Part shown: piece after piece, positions 22,034 to 28,649 of the stretch
How the letters are laid out: every line of letters begins with the position of its first letter
Numbering within the stretch: position 1 is the stretch's first letter
DNA from: RGIG5612 sp045546255
GTDB taxonomy: Bacteria > Bacillota > Clostridia > Lachnospirales > Lachnospiraceae
DNA length: 28,649 bases
Assembly: GCA_045546255.1 (NCBI GenBank)
Contig: JAZQCK010000056.1
Location: 1 to 28,649, forward strand
Direction: 5' to 3'
Position numbers and translations under genes: made by a program
Notes under the pieces: model-generated
Databases searched by the model: none
Told to the model about the DNA's origin: nothing
The model's input: only the letters and a program-made list of their open reading frames with translations

Positions 22034-22990
22034 CTACTGCATTTGTGTGTTCATGAAATCTATGATCTGCTCATAGCTTTTTAAGGCAGTGCCTGCACCA
22101 ACCGCTGTCGAGCAGACAGCTCCGCAGGCGTTCCCAAAGCAAAGAGCCTCTTCCTGGCTCTTTCCACGAAGAATCTCTGAAGCAAAGCCGGCCAGGAAAT
22201 TATCTCCGGCTCCGGTCGAATCAAGTGCTTTGATCTTATATGCCGGAAGAGCGATCTCTTTCTCTTTGTTTTTAAAATAACAGCCTTTCTCGCCCAGCTT
22301 AATGATCACGTTTTTGACACCATAGCCCAGGAAAGCATCCGCCATCGCTTCCGGCTGTTCCTTTCCGGTATAATACTTTCCTTCATCTTCGTTGGGCGTG
22401 ATATAGTCGATCAAAGGAAGGCTGTCTTTGATTTCTTCTAACGTCAGCGGATGGAAATTCGGAATCTTTGTATCTGCAAAAACAAGCGCGCCGCTTTTCT
22501 TCGCCGCCGTTAATACTTGATAAATAATCTTCGGATCATCAAAAGGTGCACGGAACAAAGAGCCCAGGATAAATGCCCTGGTATTCATCTGCTCGATCCC
22601 CAGCTCTTCCGGATGGAAATTGTGTTTATGAGCAAGGTTCGTGACTGACATCCTTCCTCCATCTTCCCTGACAAACATTGATGTGACCGGTGTCGAATGT
22701 TCCTTTTCCCTTTTAATGAGGCCTGTATAAACGCCATGATCAAGGAGTTCTTTTTCTACAATTCTCCCCGCTGTATCTTCACCCAGAAAACATAAGATGC
22801 CGGCCTTCATTCCCAGTTTGGAAAGCGCAAGCACTTCATTCACGGCCTCTCCTCCGACAGCCAGCGTACCAGACTCTGCGACGTATCCGGATGCAGAAAC
22901 AGCCTCCGGATCGAAGCCTCTGATGATCGAATCGATCAGAGCTGTTCCGATACAAATGATATCCAGTTTTTCCATCATTTCCTTTTTCAT
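22034..22990 (-). CDS. PfkB-family carbohydrate/nucleoside kinase
   Basis: 318 aa from the ATG at 22990, which has GGGAG 5 nt upstream; a GTG two codons earlier overlaps that site. The N-terminal PfkB signature is around GGEAVNEVLALSKLGMKAG (47-65), the TPNEDEGKYYTG segment (199-210) corresponds to NxxE, and the anion hole with catalytic base is DSTGAGDNFLAGF (257-269) with D263. Family members phosphorylate ribose, fructose, adenosine and similar substrates. It is the first gene of a likely two-gene operon with the EamA transporter, with a TATAAT box at 23029-23024. The exact sugar cannot be named. Confidence 0.92.
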   Translation of the reverse strand: MKKEMMEKLDIICIGTALIDSIIRGFDPEAVSASGYVAESGTLAVGGEAVNEVLALSKLGMKAGILCFLGEDTAGRIVEKELLDHGVYTGLIKREKEHSTPVTSMFVREDGGRMSVTNLAHKHNFHPEELGIEQMNTRAFILGSLFRAPFDDPKIIYQVLTAAKKSGALVFADTKIPNFHPLTLEEIKDSLPLIDYITPNEDEGKYYTGKEQPEAMADAFLGYGVKNVIIKLGEKGCYFKNKEKEIALPAYKIKALDSTGAGDNFLAGFASEILRGKSQEEALCFGNACGAVCSTAVGAGTALKSYEQIIDFMNTQMQ

Positions 22991-23023
22991 GATCACTCCC
23001 GAAGCGTCTTAAGATCAAAGGTT

Positions 23024-23029
23024 ATTATA
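23024..23029 (-). promoter_or_regulatory. -10 box of the PfkB kinase operon
   Basis: TATAAT reads from 23029 to 23024 on the minus strand, 33 nt from the ATG, between the TRAP terminator and the kinase gene. The -35 is not obvious. Confidence 0.45.
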
Positions 23030-23046
23030 GCGCAAGTGCAGCGCAT

Positions 23047-23073
23047 AGAAAAGCTGCCGCATTACGCGGCAGC
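23047..23073 (-). terminator. Terminator of the TRAP transporter operon
   Basis: A perfect 8-bp GC-rich stem, GCTGCCGC (23053-23060) and GCGGCAGC (23066-23073), loop ATTAC, followed on the minus strand by TTTTC. It lies 64 nt after the binding-protein stop. Confidence 0.85.
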
Positions 23074-23136
23074 CTTCCCCCATGGATTAAGGTATTGAGT
23101 TATGCGAATTGCTCCATGGTTTACGCTATGCGAAGC

Positions 23137-24276
23137 TTAGTGGGTAGCATAGTAGTTATCGATTGCGTCTCTCCAGATCTGTTTTGCTTTATCCATATCA
23201 GGATGTGTAGCTAACAGTCCTTCAAGCTGAGCATCAGCGTATGGCTGAATTGCTGCCTGCCATGCCGGAATCTGATCTTCCGGAATCGTGTACTGATTCA
23301 TGTTTGCATTTGCATCAAATTTCGCATGACGTTTTGTTTCCATGCTTTCTACGAATGCAAGGAACTCCTGATACATTCCATCGCTCATCTCCTCGTTGAA
23401 GATGTTCTGAAGAGTTTCATCGAAGGAATTCCAGGTATCCAGGTTGATACTAGTTGTCTTGATATGTGTAGAAAGATCTACCGGGAAGCTGTAAAGTGCT
23501 TTTGTCTCTTCATCAGCGCCAAAGATCTCACCAACGTTCTGTGCAATGAATACACCATCTGCAACACCGTTTCTCATGTTGCTTCCCATGTTCATGATAT
23601 CAAGTGCAACTGCTGCACCGCCCTGGCTGTTAATGAAGCTGGAGATAACCTGGTCATCAGACATGATCTTAAGTCCGTTCAAATCTCCAGGTGCTGCAAC
23701 GTTCACATCTTTTGCGAGGAACAGTGAGGTTCCGAATACTGCGGAGGTCAGGAGCGGTTTTACGTTCTGAGCCGTGAACTCCTGGGTCATGATGTCGTCC
23801 GGATTTGTGATGATCACTTCACGGATGATATCGTTTGCAGTGTAGATGTCTTTGAATCCGTTAAACGGCTGAGCGCAGGCCTGAGTCGTATATACGAAGG
23901 ATTCCGGATAATTCGAAAGAGTAAGATCGGAAATATCCGCAACGCCTGCACCGAGGCCTTCAAGAGCACTCGCTGTGTCTAACAGACCACTGTACTCTGT
24001 GATATTAAATTTTACTTTTCCATCTGTACGAGCTGTGATTCTGTCTAATGCATCGCCGAAGTACTGCATATTAGCGATCGATGAGGACAGGTTAACTTCC
24101 AGAGTCATTTCCGGTCCATCGTACTCACCATAGAATACTTCCTGTCCGGATGATCCTGCAGATCCGCCGCTTCCGCCTCCGGTTGGAGCCGGCTTCTCAC
24201 CGCCGCATGCAGTGACCAAAGCAAGTGCAAAGGCTAATGTAAGAACCACTGCTACTATCCTACTAAGTTTCTTCAT
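23137..24276 (-). CDS. TRAP transporter solute-binding lipoprotein (DctP/TAXI-like, DctP type)
   Basis: 379 aa. The signal peptide ends in lipobox VTAC with C24, followed by a Gly/Ser-rich linker (residues 30-45), so it is anchored outside the membrane as expected for a Gram-positive. The body has DctP features: LEGLGAGVADISDLTLSNYP (105-124), DLNGLKI (198-204) and MRNGVADGVFIAQ. Arginine normally follows GLKI and binds the substrate carboxylate; here residue 205 is Met. It delivers the ligand to the membrane subunits encoded just upstream. It is the last gene of the operon and has a strong GGAGGAG site. Confidence 0.9.
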   Translation of the reverse strand: MKKLSRIVAVVLTLAFALALVTACGGEKPAPTGGGSGGSAGSSGQEVFYGEYDGPEMTLEVNLSSSIANMQYFGDALDRITARTDGKVKFNITEYSGLLDTASALEGLGAGVADISDLTLSNYPESFVYTTQACAQPFNGFKDIYTANDIIREVIITNPDDIMTQEFTAQNVKPLLTSAVFGTSLFLAKDVNVAAPGDLNGLKIMSDDQVISSFINSQGGAAVALDIMNMGSNMRNGVADGVFIAQNVGEIFGADEETKALYSFPVDLSTHIKTTSINLDTWNSFDETLQNIFNEEMSDGMYQEFLAFVESMETKRHAKFDANANMNQYTIPEDQIPAWQAAIQPYADAQLEGLLATHPDMDKAKQIWRDAIDNYYATH

Positions 24277-24296
24277 AACGTTTCTCCTCCTATTCT

Positions 24297-24314
24297 ATAA
24301 ATAATATTATTTAT
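24297..24314. repeat. 18-bp perfect AT palindrome before the TRAP binding-protein gene
   Basis: ATAAATAATATTATTTAT is fully palindromic and lies between the DctM stop and the ribosome site of the binding-protein gene. A 6-bp inverted repeat (TAATCC/GGATTA, 24315-24335) lies next to it. It may be an mRNA-processing or stability element that raises expression of the last gene. Confidence 0.4.
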
Positions 24315-24339
24315 TAATCCTATCTAACCGGATTATTTA

Positions 24340-25638
24340 TCAATGCATATGATTCGGTATAAACGTAGCGAGCTGAGGGAAGATGATCATCAATGCCAGG
24401 ATCGCTACGTCCATGACAATGAATGGGATAACCCCTTTGAAGATCTTTTCTACCGGCTTTCTTGTTACACCACTCATCGTGTAAACTGTCATTCCGACTG
24501 GTGGTGAGATGGAACCTAATGCCATCAGCTTGACGACGAAACAGCCAAGCCAGATCGGGTCGTATCCAATCGCTGTCAGTGCCGGATAGAGCACAGGCAT
24601 CGTAAGAACCAGCATCGGAACTTCCGGAAGGAACATACCGAGAATCAGGTACAATACGATCAATGCCACAGAAAGTACCCACTTCGGAACGGTCAGTCCC
24701 ATGATGAAGTTTGCCAGCATTGTCGGCAGATGACTCATCGTCATAAACTGAACGAAGATGTATGTCGATGCCAACAGGAAGAAGATCATACCGATCAGGA
24801 CTGCTGTATCTTTAAATGCCTTCCACAGGTTCTTGACCTTGCACTGACGGAAGATGATTGAGATCACGATGGAGCCGAATGCACCGATCGCACCTGCTTC
24901 TGTCGTGGTAAACCAGCCAAGATAAATACCGCCGAGCACTAAGAGCATCAGGATGATGATCGGAATAACCTTCAGCAAGGATTTAAAACGCACCTTCCAG
25001 GTAGCCTTCGGGCCCTGCGGACCATACTTCGGATTGATCCGGCAAAGGATCCAGATCAGGATACAGTAAAGAATGATCTGTGCTACGCCGACACCAATAC
25101 CGGACATAAACAACTTACTGATCGAGTTCTCTGTGATGATGCCGTACATCATGAAGCCCATGCTCGGAGGAATCAAGAGTGCCAACGGAGCGCCGGCTGC
25201 TGTACTTCCACAGGCAAAGGACTCATCATAATTATTTGCCTGCATTTCCGGAAGCGCGATACGGCTCATGATCATAACGCCGGTATTTGCGGATCCGCAG
25301 ATGGCTCCCAAGATACCACACGCTACGACCGTTGCGGATGCAAGTCCTCCGCGGAACCTTCCAAGCCAAGCCCGGACGGCTGCGTATAGATCTACACCCA
25401 TTGTTGTCTCTGCGATCACGCACCCCATTAAAGTAAATAGCGGGATGACCGTGAACGAATACGAGTTGATGTTGTTAAACGGTGCCGTTCCTAAGATCGT
25501 CATAGCGACGGAAAAGTTCTTTAAAATAACGATTCCAACAAATCCGACGATTGCAAGGGCTGCACCAACCCACATTTTAAGTGCCAGGAGGATCAATAAT
25601 ACAACAATACCAAGAATGCCAATTAACTCAGAACTCAT
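24340..25638 (-). CDS. TRAP transporter large permease (DctM family)
   Basis: 432 aa with about twelve membrane helices. Recognisable blocks are the early FTLMGCVIAETTMGVDLYAA segment (about 69-88), AAGAPLALLIPPSMGFMMYG (146-165), and the late SISPPVGMTVYTMSGV. These paired PPS/PPVG hairpins belong to the IT-superfamily transport core. It uses the Na+ or proton gradient to import the ligand brought by the binding protein. The ATG overlaps the small-subunit stop (ATGA), with GGAGGTG upstream. Substrate unknown. Confidence 0.95.
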   Translation of the reverse strand: MSSELIGILGIVVLLILLALKMWVGAALAIVGFVGIVILKNFSVAMTILGTAPFNNINSYSFTVIPLFTLMGCVIAETTMGVDLYAAVRAWLGRFRGGLASATVVACGILGAICGSANTGVMIMSRIALPEMQANNYDESFACGSTAAGAPLALLIPPSMGFMMYGIITENSISKLFMSGIGVGVAQIILYCILIWILCRINPKYGPQGPKATWKVRFKSLLKVIPIIILMLLVLGGIYLGWFTTTEAGAIGAFGSIVISIIFRQCKVKNLWKAFKDTAVLIGMIFFLLASTYIFVQFMTMSHLPTMLANFIMGLTVPKWVLSVALIVLYLILGMFLPEVPMLVLTMPVLYPALTAIGYDPIWLGCFVVKLMALGSISPPVGMTVYTMSGVTRKPVEKIFKGVIPFIVMDVAILALMIIFPQLATFIPNHMH

Positions 25639-26318
25639 TGATCATTCACCTCCTCTTTTTCTTTTTCCGCGTCTTCTGCTGCTTGTGTCTCAGCCGCATC
25701 AGTCTCTTCAGCCGCAACTGCTTCTGCTGTTTCCGGTGCAGCTTCATCCTTTTTCATAAACGCATCCACAGGGATCATGCTCATCCTATATTTGCCAAAT
25801 GCAAATTCAAAATCTGCGGATCCCAGCCGTACTTCCTCTTCTGCTTTCCCCTTAGCTAAAGCAACGATCTTGCGGATGATCGTCATGATGACGACAAGTG
25901 CAGCGACTGCATAACTGACACCGAACAGATACAGAAATGGCCACTGCGGGACCTTCACACTGCTCCATACGACATTGTTGTTCATACTTCGCTGACCTGC
26001 GCGGAACTGTTGGATCGCAATCAGGATGATGATCGCCAGCGAGGCAATCAGGATGATAACATCCAATACGACCTGCGGAACCGGTTTCAGTTTTTTGGTG
26101 AACATGTTGATCTCTACCATGCTGCCGACCATGATCGATGCTCCCAGAGAGGTCATGCAGCATACCAGCATAACCTGTACCCACTCTGTCGCTCCGGGAA
26201 TCGGTCGGGAGAAAATTGTTCTTGCGAGCACATCTGAAACCATTAACAGCATCATCGCTGCAATCAGTATCATACACAGATATGTCGCGATAACTCCGAT
26301 GATTCTAATTACCTTCAA
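25635..26318 (-). CDS. TRAP transporter small permease (DctQ family) with acidic C-terminal tail
   Basis: 227 aa with four membrane helices (about 8-30, 47-68, 86-104 and 128-150) and DctQ features such as SDVLARTIFSRPIPGATEWVQ split near residues 28-48. The start is TTG at 26318: AGGAGG lies 10 nt upstream and the only nearby ATG is out of frame and stops at once. Residues about 195-227 are an Ala/Glu/Asp-rich cytoplasmic tail absent from typical DctQ proteins of about 160-190 aa. First gene of the three-gene TRAP operon; divergent from a MerR regulator. Confidence 0.9.
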   Translation of the reverse strand: MKVIRIIGVIATYLCMILIAAMMLLMVSDVLARTIFSRPIPGATEWVQVMLVCCMTSLGASIMVGSMVEINMFTKKLKPVPQVVLDVIILIASLAIIILIAIQQFRAGQRSMNNNVVWSSVKVPQWPFLYLFGVSYAVAALVVIMTIIRKIVALAKGKAEEEVRLGSADFEFAFGKYRMSMIPVDAFMKKDEAAPETAEAVAAEETDAAETQAAEDAEKEKEEVNDQ

Positions 26319-26362
26319 CTTCGCATAACCTCCTTTTTAGAATTTCCCTTTATTATGAATTT

Positions 26363-26393
26363 AGTGTATACTCTTGGGTAGGACAAGGCTCAA
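26363..26393 (-). promoter_or_regulatory. Candidate MerR-controlled promoter of the TRAP operon
   Basis: On the minus strand TTGAGC (26393-26388) is followed by CTTG-N7-CAAG and then TATACA (17-bp spacer, 26370-26365) or TACACT (19-bp spacer, 26368-26363). The inverted repeat CTTG (26387-26384) to CAAG (26376-26373) lies centrally in the spacer, where MerR proteins bind. Confidence 0.5.
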
Positions 26394-26427
26394 ATGTCAA
26401 ATATGGAAAAAAAGAGGGTGGTTTTTT

Positions 26428-27267
26428 GTGAAAAATGCCGAAGAGAAAAAATATTCCATCAGCGAATTTGCAAAAGCATGCGGAACGACCAAAGATACGC
26501 TGTACCATTATGAAAAACAGGGCATCTTAGTTCCTTCTTTCGATGAAAATAACCACTATCGGCTTTACTCCACCTCCGATTTTCACGTATTCCAATATAT
26601 CGCTCATTTGCGCAGACAGAACTTATCTGTATCTGATATCCGCGACTGCATGCAAAACCGCGATGTTAAGACCTATATGAAGATGCTCGAGATCAGCCGG
26701 CAAAAGTGTTTGGAGGAAATTTCGCATCTGCAGCATCGATATAACATTATCTCCAGTGCGCTTGATGCCACGGCAAAGTATTCCAATATTCCGCTGGAAA
26801 CGCCAACCGTGAATTACTCTGAAGAAATCTATTACTATGCCTCCCCTTATTCGGCAAAATTTGACTCTTTAGACGGAATAAAGCTGTTCCAGCAGCACTT
26901 GGTCGCTGCGGATTCCCTTCCGACTGTCACAAGCAATATTGCAGTCTTTCATATTACAAGAGGCAGCCTCAAAGAAGGCTATTCTCCGAAGATGATGCTC
27001 ATGACACAGGCGGATGATCCAAGCGCGGTCCCTGAAGAGCATCTGCACAAAAAACCGGAAGGCAGATATCTTCAAATCTTTTTCCGGACCGATTTCTTTT
27101 CTGCAGCGGAAGATGAGCTCAGGCGATATGCCCGGATCATGACGGACTACGCAGAAGATCATAACTACACGGTCAACTCTGATCTTTACTGCATTCTTCA
27201 CATCGGAACCTTCCTGAGCGATGATCCGAAAGAGTATCTGACCGAGTTCTTATTCGGAATCGAATGA
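26428..27267 (+). CDS. MerR-family regulator with GyrI-like effector domain
   Basis: 279 aa from GTG at 26428, set by GAGGGTGG 6 nt upstream; the open frame continues further up but without a ribosome site. Residues 10-78 form the MerR winged helix (YSISEFAKACGTTKDTLYHY then LVPSFDENNHYRLYS), followed by a dimerisation coiled coil (about 80-120). The C-terminal half (about 130-279) resembles BmrR/GyrI-type effector domains, with paired segments such as YYYASPYSAKFD and GRYLQIFFRTDF. Such proteins sense small, often aromatic or hydrophobic compounds. It is divergent from the TRAP operon and convergent with the FAD oxidoreductase gene; TRAP control is the obvious inference. Confidence 0.88.
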   Translation: MKNAEEKKYSISEFAKACGTTKDTLYHYEKQGILVPSFDENNHYRLYSTSDFHVFQYIAHLRRQNLSVSDIRDCMQNRDVKTYMKMLEISRQKCLEEISHLQHRYNIISSALDATAKYSNIPLETPTVNYSEEIYYYASPYSAKFDSLDGIKLFQQHLVAADSLPTVTSNIAVFHITRGSLKEGYSPKMMLMTQADDPSAVPEEHLHKKPEGRYLQIFFRTDFFSAAEDELRRYARIMTDYAEDHNYTVNSDLYCILHIGTFLSDDPKEYLTEFLFGIE

Positions 27268-27300
27268 TCTGACGAAACAAAAACTGAATCATTAAAATAA

Positions 27301-27328
27301 GAAAACCGCATGTTTCCATGCGGTTTTC
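27301..27328. terminator. Bidirectional terminator between MerR and FAD oxidoreductase genes
   Basis: A perfect 12-bp stem, GAAAACCGCATG (27301-27312) and CATGCGGTTTTC (27317-27328), with loop TTTC, between convergent genes. The A and T runs are in the stem. Confidence 0.85.
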
Positions 27329-27370
27329 TGAAAGAGAAAAGAATAACAAAAAAGTTGGTTGACTTAGCTC

Positions 27371-28649
27371 CTACGGTTGTCTGTATTTCAAAATTTCTTC
27401 CGGATGTTCTTTTGCCATCTTTGCAAGTTCTGTATAAAGACCATAGTCATTTGCTTCGCAAAGTTCCGTGAGTTCCGGATCGACATCCTTTCTTCTCGGA
27501 AGCGGAACATCCTGTTCTACCAGGATATCCTGAACACGCTTGATATCAACGTCGCGAACAGTTGTGCCTTGCTCTACAGCAACTGCGGCTGCAACGCCGG
27601 CTGCCTGTCCGGTTCCGACACACTGCGGGATCAGGGAGATCCAGTCAAAAGCAACGGCGTCTGCGGAGGTATGACGTCCCGGAACCAGGAGATTGTCCAC
27701 ATCCTGCGGGAGGAGTACGCGGTATGGGATCTCGACCGGTGCGGAATCATTCATACGGCAGATCGTACTGTGCCATGCAATAACATCTTCATGCTCTTTA
27801 TGAGTAGCATAATCCATCGGTGTCATGATATATGCACCTTCTAATCGTCTTGAGCATCTTGCTCCGAGCTGCGGTGCAATATCATACAGGAATGCGTTTT
27901 CAAATCCTGCTGCGTTTTCTTTCATAAAATCAATGATCTCACGGATCTTCGTGCGGATCATCATTTCCGTCTTTGTCAGATCCTTAACATCGATGCAGTT
28001 CATCGGCTTGATCCAGTTGTTGAACCAGACAACGTCATTCCTCTCTGATGGCAGCGGCATCATGCGCTGGCCTTCAATAAAGGATCCCAGTCCCTGCACG
28101 ATCTTTCCGATTTCTTCCGGTTTGGATCTGTTGTTACGGAAGAATTTTTCGTAGTCAACTCCGCCGACACGGAAGACCATTGCCGTGCTGACGTTACGGG
28201 TGTCAAAATCCTTGGTCTCGCTGTAAGGCGTTCCAGTCTGGGCGAAGATATCGCCGTCACCAGTTGCATCGATCACGACCTTCGCCATGATCGCTTTTCT
28301 GCCTTCCTTACTTTCAAAGATCACGCCCTTGACTGCGCCGTTTTCCATGATCGGTCTGCATGCCCAGGAATGACAGTAGACACGGATTCTGGCTTTCTCC
28401 TCATCCAGCATTTTGTCCATTTCGATCTTCAGCTGGTTCGGCTCGAAATAAACGGAACGGACAACACGCTTTGGAGAATCCGCGCAGTTGCTGGTGCAGT
28501 CCCAAATGGAAGACCAACGGTCGATCAGGCCCGGATCATTGCTTCCGACCTCATCGCCTTCCGGTCCTAAAATAGCTCCCGGAACTTTTTTCAATCTCTG
28601 GAACCACTCTTCCTGAAGACCACGTACAAACTGCTTATTCTTATAGGAC
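27371..28649 (-). CDS. FAD-dependent oxidoreductase, PF12831-like (N-terminus beyond right edge)
   Basis: 425 codons are visible and the frame stays open to 28649, so the N-terminus with the GxGxxG FAD motif lies outside. A TTG at 28594 is in frame but is not the start, because coding continues above it. Visible features are KVVIDATGDGDIFAQTG, the second FAD-binding strand block of the family, RRLEGAYIMTP, and the C-terminal VPGRHTSADAVAFDWISLIP followed by QCVGTGQAAGVAAAVAV. The final 60 residues are helical and charged. Substrates of this family are mostly unknown. It lies in the minus direction next to the MerR/TRAP locus and may act on the imported compound. Confidence 0.85.
   Translation of the reverse strand, partial: SYKNKQFVRGLQEEWFQRLKKVPGAILGPEGDEVGSNDPGLIDRWSSIWDCTSNCADSPKRVVRSVYFEPNQLKIEMDKMLDEEKARIRVYCHSWACRPIMENGAVKGVIFESKEGRKAIMAKVVIDATGDGDIFAQTGTPYSETKDFDTRNVSTAMVFRVGGVDYEKFFRNNRSKPEEIGKIVQGLGSFIEGQRMMPLPSERNDVVWFNNWIKPMNCIDVKDLTKTEMMIRTKIREIIDFMKENAAGFENAFLYDIAPQLGARCSRRLEGAYIMTPMDYATHKEHEDVIAWHSTICRMNDSAPVEIPYRVLLPQDVDNLLVPGRHTSADAVAFDWISLIPQCVGTGQAAGVAAAVAVEQGTTVRDVDIKRVQDILVEQDVPLPRRKDVDPELTELCEANDYGLYTELAKMAKEHPEEILKYRQP

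Noticed and set aside
23326..23727. 133-codon plus-strand frame inside the TRAP binding-protein gene
   Set aside because: It lies wholly antisense to a well-supported gene and its Cys/His-rich product resembles no family.
26374..26427. Longer N-terminus for the MerR protein
   Set aside because: The upstream part overlaps the divergent TRAP promoter and the GTG at 26428 has a good ribosome site at the right distance.

Overview
The window reads as a chromosomal segment of an anaerobic Firmicute of class Clostridia. The basis is moderate G+C by eye, strong AGGAGG-type ribosome sites, A-rich sigma70-like promoters, a tungsten/molybdenum aldehyde ferredoxin oxidoreductase, a two-subunit oxygen-labile fumarase, an arylacetate-CoA ligase paired with an ACT-domain protein, a GlpA-type flavoprotein with a BFD-type Fe-S domain, and a Firmicute-type protein with three S1 domains. 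I saw no rRNA, tRNA, CRISPR array, phage gene or insertion sequence. Species assignment is not possible from what I can see.

Layout. (1) 1-2037, minus: a MoaD-like protein cut by the left edge and an aldehyde ferredoxin oxidoreductase that overlap by 8 nt. (2) 2149-5842, plus: a GlpA-like flavoprotein, a short GlpB-like flavoprotein and an orphan TrpB-like enzyme. (3) 5916-9136, minus: an AI-2E-type permease, an ACT-domain protein and a phenylacetate-CoA ligase. (4) 9313-10305, plus: a lipoprotein with leucine-rich-like repeats. (5) 10374-14010, minus: fumarase beta and alpha subunits, a uroporphyrinogen-decarboxylase-family protein and a LysR regulator. (6) 14120-15010, plus: an RlmN/Cfr-family radical SAM enzyme lacking the usual N-terminal domain. 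(7) 15045-17560: HAD phosphatase and MscS channel (minus), divergent from a voltage-gated-type K+ channel (plus). (8) 17561-19261: a 393-bp intergenic region full of dyad repeats, then a beta-helix carbohydrate-binding lipoprotein. (9) 19395-22990, minus: S1-domain protein, sugar O-acetyltransferase, EamA transporter, PfkB kinase. (10) 23137-28649: a complete TRAP transporter (minus) divergent from a MerR/GyrI-like regulator (plus), then an FAD-dependent oxidoreductase running off the right edge (minus).

How the genes fit together. Regions 1-3 suggest redox metabolism and possibly aromatic amino-acid fermentation: an aldehyde oxidiser, an arylacetate-CoA ligase with its ACT partner, and a tryptophan-synthase-beta homologue. 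The MerR/TRAP pair looks like a ligand-responsive uptake system for an unknown substrate; its binding protein lacks the arginine that normally holds a carboxylate. MscS and the K+ channel share an intergenic region and suggest osmotic or ion homeostasis.

The most unusual signals are regulatory. At least five genes (2149, 7295 minus, 9313, 14120, 16613) have no Shine-Dalgarno, and a -10-like hexamer sits so close to the ATG that the mRNA would be leaderless or nearly so. Genes with good Shine-Dalgarno sequences tend instead to have extended -10 boxes (TGCTATAAT). The region 17586-17883 combines nested dyads with a TTTAAG-N5-CTTAAG direct repeat placed before a -10 box. No wholly new multi-gene system could be proven from sequence alone.
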